A stretch of DNA of 10,853 nucleotides from Desulfotignum sp. (GCA_011390235.1 JAABSS010000408.1:1-10853); one strand, 5' to 3'; numbered from the stretch's first letter, positions 1-7,565 are shown. The notes: generated from the letters alone by a model not told the origin. Made by a program: numbers and translations.

Positions 1-1
1 A

Positions 2-583
2 CCCTTCATGGGACTGACCCCGGCCGGCATGGAATATGCCCTGGAAATGGGGCAGAATCTGATGTCTTCTCCCCTGCCCCGGCTGTATTCTTCGCCCTTT
101 GGCCGGTGCATTGAAACCGCCTATCTCATTGACAAGGGCTTTACCCGGCGGCACGGCATACACATTTTCCACAACCAGCCCCAGAAACTGCTGGCCCCGT
201 TTTACATCAAAGATATTGAAAAAGCACTGAACCTGCTTAAAGAACAGGGCACCCACACCTATATCCGCAACTGGTTCGACAACAAACTGGATGAAACTGT
301 CATGGAAAGTCCAAAAACCACCACAACCGCACTGACCCGCTTCATGCTGGACCGTATCGAAGATCTTGGCGAAAATGAAATTGCCGTCTGTGTATCCCAC
401 GACTGGAACATCTTCCCGCTCAAGGAATTTGCCCTGGATCTGCCCCATGAGGAAGCCGGAGATATAGGCTACCTGGACGGAGTGGTGTTTTTCGAACAGG
501 ACAACCAGGCCTATATCACCTCGTTCCAGACCGAACCCAGACAGGTGCATGCCGATGCCTCAGACAAAAAATCCTCCGGATAA
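2..583 (+). CDS. Histidine phosphatase family protein, 3' part (5' end outside window)
   Basis: This is the C-terminal part of a protein of the histidine phosphatase (phosphoglycerate-mutase-like) superfamily, whose members transfer or hydrolyse phosphate through a phospho-histidine. Numbering from the Met at position 8, the segment LTPAGMEYA near residues 3-11 is the usual helix after the catalytic loop. SSPFGRCIETA at 28-38 carries the phosphate-pocket Arg33, and CVSHDWN at 128-134 carries the second conserved His131. The N-terminal RHG motif with the nucleophilic His is not present, so it must lie upstream of the window. The frame is open through position 2, which is why I treat the Met at 8 as internal. 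The substrate cannot be told. It lies 29 nt before the NTF2-like gene and may be the upstream member of the same operon. Confidence 0.8.
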   Translation, partial: PFMGLTPAGMEYALEMGQNLMSSPLPRLYSSPFGRCIETAYLIDKGFTRRHGIHIFHNQPQKLLAPFYIKDIEKALNLLKEQGTHTYIRNWFDNKLDETVMESPKTTTTALTRFMLDRIEDLGENEIAVCVSHDWNIFPLKEFALDLPHEEAGDIGYLDGVVFFEQDNQAYITSFQTEPRQVHADASDKKSSG

Positions 584-612
584 AACAACCACGCCATCAA
601 AAAGGTTTATCA

Positions 613-1038
613 ATGGAACCATTAGACAAGTTCATGGAAACATACAACCAGCTGGACAAAACCAATCTGGCACTGCTTGATACCATCTATCACCCGGAAA
701 TCCAATTTTCTGATCCAGCCCATTCCCTTGACGGACTGATCAGTCTGAAACAGTATTTTACCGCTTTGTATCAAAATGTCCGGTCCATCCGCTTTGAATT
801 TCATACCCACCTGGAAAACAACAGCCAGGCATTTTTAACCTGGACCATGCATTTTTCCCATCCCCGGCTGGCAAAGGGCCGGTCCATAGCTGTTTCAGGT
901 TGCAGCCGGCTGGAATTTGCTGCAGACGGCAAAGTGCTCTATCACCGGGATTACTTTGACCTGGGGGCCATGATATATGAACACCTCCCGCTGGTGGGAG
1001 GCCTGATCAGAACCGTCAAAAAAAGGCTGGGGTCATGA
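613..1038 (+). CDS. NTF2/SnoaL-like family protein
   Basis: This is a 141-residue protein with the size and pattern of the SnoaL/NTF2-like cone fold: an N-terminal helix (FMETYNQLD), a segment with HPEIQFSDPAHSLDG, then alternating strands ending in GKVLYHRDYFDLGAMIYEHLP. Family members are small-ligand binding or isomerase-type enzymes, and many have no assigned reaction. Proteins of this kind are regularly found next to the FAD oxidoreductase / DUF1365 / CFA-like gene set that follows here. Its stop overlaps the next ATG (ATGA at 1035-1038), which implies translational coupling. An AAAAAGG Shine-Dalgarno lies about 8 nt before the ATG. A role in the lipid-modification operon is inferred from position only. 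Confidence 0.8.
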   Translation: MEPLDKFMETYNQLDKTNLALLDTIYHPEIQFSDPAHSLDGLISLKQYFTALYQNVRSIRFEFHTHLENNSQAFLTWTMHFSHPRLAKGRSIAVSGCSRLEFAADGKVLYHRDYFDLGAMIYEHLPLVGGLIRTVKKRLGS

Positions 1039-2270
1039 AAAAAATTGCCGTCATCGGATCAGGCATTGCCGGATTGACAGCGGCCCATTACCTGTCCTCC
1101 CGATACCAGGTGCACCTGTTCGAAGCCAATGACTACATCGGCGGCCACACCCACACCGTGGACGTGACCGTGGGTGACGTTCCCTGCGCGGTGGATACCG
1201 GTTTCATCGTGTTCAACGACCGCACCTATCCCCGGTTCATCCGCCTGCTCAATGAACTGGCAGTGCCGTTCCAGAAAACCGAGATGAGTTTTTCCGTGCG
1301 CAACGATGCCGTCGGCCTGGAATACAACGGCCATACCCTGGACACGTTGTTTGCCCAGCGCAAAAACCTGCTATCCCCGGCTTTCTGGCGCATGCTCATG
1401 GATATTGTCATCTTCAACCGCCGGGTGGCAGCAGACACCGGCATCTCTGTCCGGTACACCATCGGGGACTTTCTGGATGACCATCGTTTCGGCACCCTGT
1501 TCAAAGACAATTACCTGTTTCCCATGGTGGCGGCCATCTGGTCCATGGGGCTGGATGATATCCGGCAGTTTCCCTTGAGATTCTTTGTACGGTTCTTTAC
1601 GAACCACGGCCTGCTCAACCTGGTGGACCGGCCCCAGTGGTACACCATTTCAGGCGGGTCCCGGTCCTATATCCCCCCCGTCACCGCCCGGTTCAAAGAC
1701 CGGATTCACCTGTCCGCCCCGGTGAGAAAGATTGCCAGGGAACCTGACGGCATCCGGGTGATGACAGACACCGATGACACGGTGTTTGACCATGTGATTG
1801 CAGCCTGCCATGCTGACCAGGCGCTGAAGATGCTGGATGCCCCGTCCGATATGGAAACAAAAATTCTGGGGGATCTGCCGTTCATCGACAACCAGGTGGT
1901 CCTCCACACAGATACCAGTATACTGCCCAAAGCGCCCCGGGCATGGGCCAGCTGGAACTACAGCATCTTTGATGACAGAACGTCCCACACCACCCTCACC
2001 TACAACATGAACATACTGCAGCAGCTGCAACTGCCCTTCACCTGCCTGGTCTCACTGAATCAGGACGTTGAGACCCGCAGGGTTCTTAAACGGTTCACCT
2101 ATGCCCACCCTGCCTATACCCCCGCCACCATTGCGGCCCAGCAGCAGTGGGACCGGATTTCCGGACCCGGGGGGCTGCATTTCTGCGGGGCTTACTGGTT
2201 CAACGGGTTCCACGAGGACGGGGTAAAAAGCGCCCAGCGGGTGTGTGAGGCCCTGGGGGTGAGCCAGTGA
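1035..2270 (+). CDS. FAD-dependent oxidoreductase (amine-oxidase/flavin desaturase-like)
   Basis: This 411-residue flavoprotein has an N-terminal Rossmann dinucleotide fold: IGSGIAG at residues 7-13, an acidic residue Glu30 ending the second strand (for the ADP ribose), and the family segment IGGHTHTVDV from about residue 35. The C-terminus has the FAD-closing motif CGAYWFNGFHEDGVKSA. Length and motifs fit the NAD(P)-binding/amine-oxidase-type oxidoreductases found beside DUF1365 and CFA-like methyltransferases. In such clusters the flavoprotein is thought to oxidise or desaturate a fatty-acyl chain, or to act on the methylated product; this is family context, not shown here. The ATG overlaps the upstream stop, and its own stop overlaps the GTG of the next gene, so the genes are translationally coupled. 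No transmembrane segment is evident. The protein is probably cytosolic or peripheral to the membrane. Confidence 0.88.
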   Translation: MKKIAVIGSGIAGLTAAHYLSSRYQVHLFEANDYIGGHTHTVDVTVGDVPCAVDTGFIVFNDRTYPRFIRLLNELAVPFQKTEMSFSVRNDAVGLEYNGHTLDTLFAQRKNLLSPAFWRMLMDIVIFNRRVAADTGISVRYTIGDFLDDHRFGTLFKDNYLFPMVAAIWSMGLDDIRQFPLRFFVRFFTNHGLLNLVDRPQWYTISGGSRSYIPPVTARFKDRIHLSAPVRKIAREPDGIRVMTDTDDTVFDHVIAACHADQALKMLDAPSDMETKILGDLPFIDNQVVLHTDTSILPKAPRAWASWNYSIFDDRTSHTTLTYNMNILQQLQLPFTCLVSLNQDVETRRVLKRFTYAHPAYTPATIAAQQQWDRISGPGGLHFCGAYWFNGFHEDGVKSAQRVCEALGVSQ

Positions 2271-3004
2271 AATCCGCGCTTTACAAAGGACGGGTGTTCC
2301 ACCACCGCCACACCCCCCGGCACCACCGGTTCAGCTACCGGTTTTTCATGTGGTTTCTGAACCTGGATGAACTGGACCGGGTGCCGGACCTGGCCCCCTG
2401 GTTTTCGGTACAGCGGTTCGCTCTGAGCCGGTTCCGGCGCACAGACTATCTGGGACCGGCCCATGAACCCCTGCATGTCAGCGTCAAAAAAAAGATGGCG
2501 GCCCTCACAGGCAGACCCGTGACCGGCCCTGTGTGCGGCCTGATGAATGTCCGCACCCTGGGGCTGTATTTCAGTCCGGTGAACTTTTACTTCGGGTATG
2601 ACCGGAACCACACCTGCACCCACTTGCTGGCCGAGGTCTCCAACACCCCCTGGAACGAGCGCCATTATTACGCCCATGACCTTACCGTTTCCCTGACCCC
2701 GGACAACCCCAAGGCGTTTCATGTGTCCCCGTTCAACCCGGTTCACCAGCACTACCAGTGGTCTGTGACCCCGCCGCCGGCAGAAAGGACCGCCATTAAA
2801 ATCCGGGTGGACGACCCCCGGGGCCACATATTCGATGCCTTCGTGATCCTGGAAAAACAGCCGCTCACCCGTCAATCGGTCCGGCCGGTCCTGCTGCGAA
2901 AACCGGTGATGACCGCCTTTATCATCCTGGGGGTCTACTGGCAGGCCGCCAGGATATTTCTGAAAAAAATCCCCTATGTTCCCTACAAAAAGGAGTTGTC
3001 ATGA
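2267..3004 (+). CDS. DUF1365 family protein
   Basis: This 245-residue protein is recognisable as DUF1365 from its opening KSALYKGRVFHHRHTPRHHRF, the segment MNVRTLGLYFSPVNFYFGYD around residues 93-112, and EVSNTPWNERHYY around 123-135. The biochemical function is not established. The family co-occurs strongly with the flavoprotein upstream and the CFA-like methyltransferase downstream, so a part in acyl-chain modification is a reasonable inference. The start is a GTG at 2267 overlapping the previous stop (GTGA). The stop overlaps the ATG of the methyltransferase gene (ATGA, 3001-3004). A short hydrophobic stretch near the C-terminus (around residues 212-226, VMTAFIILGVYWQA) may anchor or dock the protein on the membrane. 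Confidence 0.87.
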   Translation: MKSALYKGRVFHHRHTPRHHRFSYRFFMWFLNLDELDRVPDLAPWFSVQRFALSRFRRTDYLGPAHEPLHVSVKKKMAALTGRPVTGPVCGLMNVRTLGLYFSPVNFYFGYDRNHTCTHLLAEVSNTPWNERHYYAHDLTVSLTPDNPKAFHVSPFNPVHQHYQWSVTPPPAERTAIKIRVDDPRGHIFDAFVILEKQPLTRQSVRPVLLRKPVMTAFIILGVYWQAARIFLKKIPYVPYKKELS

Positions 3005-4248
3005 AGTCTGTCACCTCTCCCGGGCAGCTGTCCCCTGCCCGCCCCGTGTTCACCGCCCGGGCCTGGGCCCGCCGCATGGTGCTGAACATGATGAACCACC
3101 TGGCATACGGCCGGCTCATAATCCGGGAAAACGACCGGACCCTGGCATTCGGTCCAGGCAACGGCCCTGAGGCGGTCATCCAGGTGCATGACCCGGCGTT
3201 TTTCACCCGGGTGGTGAAGGACGGCACCATCGGCGCGGCAGAATCCTATGTGGACGGGCAGTGGGACACCGATGATCTCACCGCTGTGATCCGCATTATC
3301 GTGGTAAACCAGCCGGTCATGGAAACGATGGAAAACCGGCTGGCCCGGCTGGTCAGGCCCCTGCTCAGGCTTGGTCACCGACGTAGACACAACTCCAGGC
3401 ACGGCGCAAAACAGAACATCCTGGCCCATTATGATCTGGGCAACGATATGTACCAGACCTTTCTGGACCCGGCCATGATGTATTCCGCCGCCATCTATCC
3501 GAATGACACCAGCACCCTGGAAGAAGCTGCCGTCCACAAGCTGGAAATGATCTGTCAACAGCTGCACCTGGTCCCTGAAGACCGGGTGGTGGAGATCGGT
3601 ACGGGCTGGGGCGGATTTGCCATCCATGCTGCCTCCCGTTACGGGTGCCACGTCACCACCACCACCATCTCCGATGCCCAGTATGACGAAGCACAGCGCC
3701 GCATTCATGCAATGGGCCTCCAGGACCGGATCACCCTGCTGAAAACAGACTACCGGGAACTCACCGGCCAGTATGACAAACTGGTGAGCATCGAGATGAT
3801 CGAGGCCGTGGGCCACCAGTACCTGCCCGCGTTCATGAAAACCTGTGCCTCGCTGCTCAAACCTGACGGCATCATGCTCATCCAGGCTATCACCATCCGG
3901 GACCAGCTGTATCAAAACTATCTGAAAAGCGTGGACTTCATCCAGCGTCACATCTTTCCAGGGGGCTGCCTGCCCGCCACCCACCACCTGCTCCGGGTGC
4001 TCACGGACCACACCGGCATGGTGGTCAGAAAGCTCACTGATTTCGGGTTTGACTATGCCAGAACCCTTGACGACTGGCGGCAGCGCTTCACATCCGCTTC
4101 CGGCACCCTGTCGCAGCTGGGATATGACCGCCGGTTCAGGCGATTATGGAAATTTTACCTGTGCTACTGTGAAGGCGGTTTTCTGGAACGGTCCATCAGC
4201 GTGATCCACCTGGTGGCCACCATGCCCGATAACCGCACCCGCATCTGA
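3001..4248 (+). CDS. Cyclopropane-fatty-acyl-phospholipid synthase-like SAM methyltransferase
   Basis: This 415-residue protein has the two-part CFA-synthase layout: an N-terminal lipid-binding domain (about 1-135) and a class I SAM methyltransferase domain. The latter shows HYDLGNDMYQTFLDP at 143-157, the SAM loop EIGTGWGGFA at 198-207, MIEAVG at 266-271, FPGGCLP at 319-325 and DFGFDYARTLDDW at 347-359. Canonical members add a methylene from SAM across acyl-chain double bonds at the membrane surface. Aligned by eye to E. coli Cfa, the bicarbonate-site Glu239, Ile268 and Tyr317 are kept (Glu268, Ile297, Tyr352), but Cys139 is Ala163 and His266 is Gln295. It therefore belongs to the CFA-like branch found with FAD oxidoreductases. 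The product could be a cyclopropane, mid-chain methyl or furan-type fatty acid. It is the last gene of the overlapping operon. Confidence 0.9.
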   Translation: MKSVTSPGQLSPARPVFTARAWARRMVLNMMNHLAYGRLIIRENDRTLAFGPGNGPEAVIQVHDPAFFTRVVKDGTIGAAESYVDGQWDTDDLTAVIRIIVVNQPVMETMENRLARLVRPLLRLGHRRRHNSRHGAKQNILAHYDLGNDMYQTFLDPAMMYSAAIYPNDTSTLEEAAVHKLEMICQQLHLVPEDRVVEIGTGWGGFAIHAASRYGCHVTTTTISDAQYDEAQRRIHAMGLQDRITLLKTDYRELTGQYDKLVSIEMIEAVGHQYLPAFMKTCASLLKPDGIMLIQAITIRDQLYQNYLKSVDFIQRHIFPGGCLPATHHLLRVLTDHTGMVVRKLTDFGFDYARTLDDWRQRFTSASGTLSQLGYDRRFRRLWKFYLCYCEGGFLERSISVIHLVATMPDNRTRI

Positions 4249-4272
4249 CATTCATACAAAGGAACTATTCCC

Positions 4273-5118
4273 ATGACCCATACCCGCATCACCGTCATCT
4301 GTGAAAACCGGGCCCACATGGCCAGAGATATCATGGGCGAACATGGATTTGCCGCCCTGGTGAAAACCCCGGACACCTGCCTGCTCATGGACACAGGCCA
4401 GGGACTGGGCCTGGCCCACAATGCCAAAGCCCTGAAAATCGATCTGTCCGCCCTGGACGGGGTGGTGATCAGCCACGGCCATTTTGACCACACCGGGGGT
4501 CTTATGCAGATCCCGGCCAGAGAACATCCCCTGCCCGTGCATGCCCACCCGGATCTGTTTGCCGGCAAATACCTGGTGCCCAGAGACCAGGACCCGGCTT
4601 ACATCGGCATCCCTTTTTCTCAAACCGCCCTGGAAGAGAAACTTAACGCCCGGTTCGAATTCCACAGCAGATTTTCCGAAATTGCGCCAAAGGTGTTTTT
4701 TTCCGGTCAGGTGCCCCGAACCTGGTCCTTTGAACCGTCAGATGACCGCCTGGTGATTCAGACCCCGGATGGATTTGCTCCCGACCCTTTCTCCGATGAT
4801 GCCAGCCTGCTCATCGAGACCCCTTCCGGCCCGGTGATCCTCACCGGATGCGCCCATTCCGGCATTGTCAACATCATGGAACATTTTGCCCGAAAATCCG
4901 GCCATCAGACATTTCATGCCGTCATCGGCGGCACCCACCTGGGATTTGCCAATGACCCGTCCCAGCTGGACCAGGCCATGGATGCCTTTGACCGGTTCCA
5001 GGTAAACACCATTGCCGTGTCCCACTGCACAGGCAACGAAGCTGCAGCACAGCTCTTTCACCGGTTCAAAGACCGGTTTGCCTTTGCCGGCGCGGGCTGG
5101 CATATGGATTTTGAATAG
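4273..5118 (+). CDS. MBL-fold metallo-hydrolase, RFAP-synthase-like group
   Basis: This 281-residue metallo-beta-lactamase-fold protein carries the metal motif SHGHFDHTGG at residues 67-76 (HxHxDH). It also has an upstream Asp in LLMDTGQG near residue 40, TGCAHSGIVNIM at 191-202 with a likely metal His195, VIGGTHLGFA around 217-226 and SHCTG at 250-254 with His251. The combination of the CAHSG and GGTHL motifs places it in the group often annotated as 7,8-dihydropterin-6-yl-methyl-4-(beta-D-ribofuranosyl)aminobenzene-5'-phosphate synthase-like. That name is usually transferred and should not be read as a proven reaction. An AAAGGAA Shine-Dalgarno lies before the ATG, 24 nt after the methyltransferase stop, so co-transcription with the lipid genes is likely while a functional link is open. 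No signal peptide is visible. Confidence 0.88.
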   Translation: MTHTRITVICENRAHMARDIMGEHGFAALVKTPDTCLLMDTGQGLGLAHNAKALKIDLSALDGVVISHGHFDHTGGLMQIPAREHPLPVHAHPDLFAGKYLVPRDQDPAYIGIPFSQTALEEKLNARFEFHSRFSEIAPKVFFSGQVPRTWSFEPSDDRLVIQTPDGFAPDPFSDDASLLIETPSGPVILTGCAHSGIVNIMEHFARKSGHQTFHAVIGGTHLGFANDPSQLDQAMDAFDRFQVNTIAVSHCTGNEAAAQLFHRFKDRFAFAGAGWHMDFE

Positions 5119-5148
5119 GCAACCTGCACAGATACAAGGAGATACCCC

Positions 5149-5487
5149 ATGAGCAAACATATGCAGATAACCGTGACCATCCGGCCATTTTATAAAAAAA
5201 GCTTTGAAAAAACCTATCCCCGGCTGGCCCGGCACCTGGGATACCAGGATCCCGGCCTGGTGGAAAAAAATCCTTCCCTGTACGAACTGGCCGGCCAGAT
5301 CGACATGCTGCTTTACCAGTACGACGGCACGCCGCTGCGGCAGGTGCTGCTCGATCACAAACAACAGCTGACCCAGACATTTCATGCCATCGAAGAAAAC
5401 ATCGCCGACCGGAACCTGTCCCAGGCGGACAAACTGCTCTACACCCTGGAAGATATCTTTGATGACATCGAATATCACCTGGACTGA
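5149..5487 (+). CDS. Hypothetical protein, 112 aa, unrecognised
   Basis: I do not recognise this small protein. It is hydrophilic and looks mainly alpha-helical. It begins with a possible beta segment (QITVTIRPFY), followed by a basic stretch. The C-terminal half is acidic and helix-prone, ending in LLYTLEDIFDDIEYHLD. There are no Cys residues, no membrane segment and no signal peptide. A strong AAGGAG Shine-Dalgarno sits about 7 nt before the ATG. Base composition and codon use match the upstream genes, which supports it as a real gene of the same run, 30 nt after the MBL-fold gene. It could be an accessory protein of that hydrolase, but this rests on position only. Confidence 0.72.
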   Translation: MSKHMQITVTIRPFYKKSFEKTYPRLARHLGYQDPGLVEKNPSLYELAGQIDMLLYQYDGTPLRQVLLDHKQQLTQTFHAIEENIADRNLSQADKLLYTLEDIFDDIEYHLD

Positions 5488-5525
5488 TCCTGCGGATAAC
5501 CCCCTCTATAAAGAGGATATTTACA

Positions 5526-5549
5526 ATGAATAAAAAACAGAGCACCTGA
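5526..5549 (+). pseudogene. Possible aborted start of a further operon gene (7 codons)
   Basis: An ATG at 5526 is preceded by AGAGG with a 9-nt gap, a fair Shine-Dalgarno in the same spacing style as the upstream genes. It reads only MNKKQST before a TGA at 5547-5549. The composition drops sharply just after this point, where the convergent AT-rich TRAP operon begins. One reading is that this is the 5' end of a gene cut by insertion of the TRAP block; the other is a chance ATG or a very short leader peptide. The gene body is not seen elsewhere in the window. Confidence 0.3.
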
Positions 5550-5567
5550 GCAGGCGTCCTGTTACGC

Positions 5568-6926
5568 TTAATATGTTTTGGAAAGACCGAAAAACTCCGG
5601 AAAAACTACAATAAGAATAAGTATTACAGCCTGAATGGTTATGAACGGAACAACCCCTTTGTATATCTGCCATGTTTTAACCTCCGGCGGAGCAACCCCT
5701 TTAAGATAGAAAAGGCTGAAACCGAAAGGCGGGGTCAGGAAAGATGTTTGCAGGTTCATTGCTATTAAAATGGCGAACCAGATCGGATTTATTCCGATAT
5801 TTTCTGCGATCGGAACAAGTATCGGTACTATAATGTATGATATCTCAATAAAGTCGATGAAGAATCCTAAAACAAGAATGGCTGCCATTGAAAGAATAAG
5901 AAAGCCCCATTTTTCACCGGGAAGCCCGAGCATGAACTCTTCAACGATAATATCGCCTCCCGTGTATGTGAAAACCATGGAAAAGGCAGTGGCACCTATG
6001 AGAATTCCGAAGACCATTGCTGTTATCTTAACTGTTTCCAGAGCGCTGTCAAAGATCAGTCTGAAAGAAAACTCCCTGTATATAACAGACAATATTATCG
6101 CTCCAATGCCTCCCACCGCTGCGGATTCGGTGGGTGTTGCAACGCCTCCGAAAATCGAGCCCAGCACAAGAACGATGAGTACAAGCGGAGGAACAATGGC
6201 TATGAGTGCATTCAGTATCTGCTTTTTTTTCGTTTCCAATGCGTTTTCTATGATGACAGGCGGTGCTGCATTTTTTTTGAAGAATGCGTATACTACAATG
6301 TATAGTATATACGCCCCGACAAGGTAAAGACCTGGCCACACAGCAGCCTTGAAAAGGTCGCCCACCGGAACCTGAAAAACATCTCCGAGAATAATAAGAA
6401 CGATAGACGGCGGAATTATCTGCCCCAGTGTTCCCGCAGCACAGATAGCGCCTGTGGAAAGCTCGTTCCTGTAGTTGTATTTTATCATAACAGGCAGTGA
6501 GATAACTCCCATTGCAACAACACTTGCACCCACAACGCCGGTTGATGCCGCAAGCAGAGCCCCCACAAGGACAGTGCTGATTGCAAGCCCGCCCCGCACT
6601 TCGCCGAAAAGAAAACCCATTGATTCCAGAAGCTTTTCTGCGAGTTTGGTTTTTTGCAGAACTATGCCCATATATATGAAGAGCGGAATGGCCATGAGTA
6701 TGGTGTTGTTCATAATAGACCATATGCGGTGCGGCATGAATGCGAACATGAATTTGCCTTCGTTGTAGCCTTCGGAAAGCCAATATACCAGATCGCCGTC
6801 AAACGGAACACTTAAAAAACCTGCAAGCATGCCGAATATAACTGAAACAGCCCCGAATGTGAAAGCCACGGGAAAGCCGAACAAAAGGAGGAAAAGCGCA
6901 ACAAAGAACATTACAATCCCGATCAT
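5568..6926 (-). CDS. dctM: TRAP transporter large permease subunit (DctM family)
   Basis: This 452-residue, very hydrophobic protein has about a dozen membrane segments. It is the ion-coupled translocation subunit of a tripartite ATP-independent periplasmic transporter. Family signatures are the N-terminal FGFPVAFTFG region, the STGVVGASVVAMGVISLPVM stretch at about 128-147, and AAGTLGQIIPPS at about 163-174. A C-terminal region with NLQTSFLTPPFGFSLFYLKG mirrors the first signature in the second half of the fold. Its ATG overlaps the stop of the small subunit by 4 nt (6923-6926), the usual arrangement. It is the last gene of the operon and runs toward the convergent plus-strand genes, with 80 nt between the two stops and no convincing terminator in that gap. 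Codon use is AT-rich compared with the genes before 5500. Confidence 0.95.
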   Translation of the reverse strand: MIGIVMFFVALFLLLFGFPVAFTFGAVSVIFGMLAGFLSVPFDGDLVYWLSEGYNEGKFMFAFMPHRIWSIMNNTILMAIPLFIYMGIVLQKTKLAEKLLESMGFLFGEVRGGLAISTVLVGALLAASTGVVGASVVAMGVISLPVMIKYNYRNELSTGAICAAGTLGQIIPPSIVLIILGDVFQVPVGDLFKAAVWPGLYLVGAYILYIVVYAFFKKNAAPPVIIENALETKKKQILNALIAIVPPLVLIVLVLGSIFGGVATPTESAAVGGIGAIILSVIYREFSFRLIFDSALETVKITAMVFGILIGATAFSMVFTYTGGDIIVEEFMLGLPGEKWGFLILSMAAILVLGFFIDFIEISYIIVPILVPIAENIGINPIWFAILIAMNLQTSFLTPPFGFSLFYLKGVAPPEVKTWQIYKGVVPFITIQAVILILIVVFPEFFGLSKTY

Positions 6927-7459
6927 CTGTTAGCCTCCGTATCATCTGAAAGATATTCTTTTTTCCCTCTGTAAAGATTTATGTTCTTAATAATGAATCC
7001 GGTAGTTGTTATTATTAAAAGCACGAAGGATACAGGAATGAACGATTTGATTATCCAGCGGTGTGTAAGCCCGCCCGGATCTCCGCTTATTTCGCCAGTG
7101 TTATAGGCTTCCATAACGAACGGAACGGACTGCGTTGCAATAAGCAGGGAGAACGGTATAAGAAAAATAACCGAGCCTGCAATGTTTATTACAGCCTTTT
7201 TACGGTCGCTCAGATTGTCATAAATAATATCCACCCTCACATGACCGTCCTCCTTCAGCGCATATGCGATACCCACAAGAAAAACAATGCTGAAAAGGTG
7301 CCACTCCATCTCCTGAAACGCTATGTTTCCGGTTCTGAAAAAGTAGCGCATTATCACATCATAAAAAACGTTTATCATCATAAGTATCATGAGGGCTGCA
7401 GTTATATAGCCCAGAATGTCGGCAAATCGGTTGAACATGATCTCCAGTTTGTTCACCAT
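6923..7459 (-). CDS. dctQ: TRAP transporter small permease subunit (DctQ family)
   Basis: This 178-residue inner-membrane protein has four hydrophobic segments, as usual for DctQ. The family motif is clear: QEMEWHLFSIVFLVGIAYALKEDGHVRVD is spread over residues 49-77, with the conserved EWH and DGHVRVD parts. DctQ pairs with DctM to form the membrane component that accepts substrate from the periplasmic binding protein. An AGAGGAA Shine-Dalgarno lies about 9 nt before the ATG at 7459. The gene follows the binding-protein gene after 106 nt containing a hairpin. The product ends in a short charged tail whose TGA overlaps the dctM start. Confidence 0.93.
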   Translation of the reverse strand: MVNKLEIMFNRFADILGYITAALMILMMINVFYDVIMRYFFRTGNIAFQEMEWHLFSIVFLVGIAYALKEDGHVRVDIIYDNLSDRKKAVINIAGSVIFLIPFSLLIATQSVPFVMEAYNTGEISGDPGGLTHRWIIKSFIPVSFVLLIITTTGFIIKNINLYRGKKEYLSDDTEANR

Positions 7460-7484
7460 AAAGAATTTCCTCTGGAAGTATATA

Positions 7485-7534
7485 AAATTTAAAAGGGTTA
7501 CGCCTGGCTTGCGGCAGCCGGCCCAACCCTTTCA
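7485..7534 (-). terminator. Intergenic hairpin between binding-protein and permease genes (probable attenuator)
   Basis: An 8-bp perfect inverted repeat, aaagggtt at 7492-7499 and aacccttt at 7525-7532, encloses a GC-rich 25-nt loop that can itself pair partly (gcc/ggc). Read on the minus strand the stem is followed by TTTTAAATTTT, so it has the form of a weak intrinsic terminator. Its place right after the binding-protein gene fits partial termination or 3'-end protection, giving more binding protein than permease. This is inferred from shape and position only. Confidence 0.6.
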
Positions 7535-7565
7535 TGTTGTTGTGTTACATCAGAGGTCTGTGACC

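Noticed and set aside
8..10. ATG at position 8 as the true start of the histidine phosphatase gene
   Set aside because: The frame is open to the window edge and the protein would lack the RHG nucleophile motif, so the start must lie upstream.
2192..2875. 227-codon minus-strand frame across the DUF1365 gene
   Set aside because: Antisense shadow of the DUF1365 frame, which has family motifs and overlapping neighbours.
2983..4011. 342-codon minus-strand frame across the methyltransferase gene
   Set aside because: A typical GC-rich antisense shadow. The plus-strand frame carries full CFA-synthase motifs and operon overlaps.
5503..5516. CCTCT/AGAGG hairpin as a terminator for the plus-strand run
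   Set aside because: The stem is only 5 bp and no T-tract follows. It overlaps a ribosome-site-like sequence, so I do not call termination.
4738..5545. Minus-strand frames of 246 and 159 codons under the MBL-fold and 112-aa genes
   Set aside because: Low-complexity shadow translations. The plus-strand genes have good ribosome sites and, for the hydrolase, metal-binding motifs.
6049..6783. 244-codon minus-strand frame inside the large permease gene
   Set aside because: Out-of-frame reading of dctM, rich in Cys and Arg with no family features. The 452-aa frame is unmistakable.
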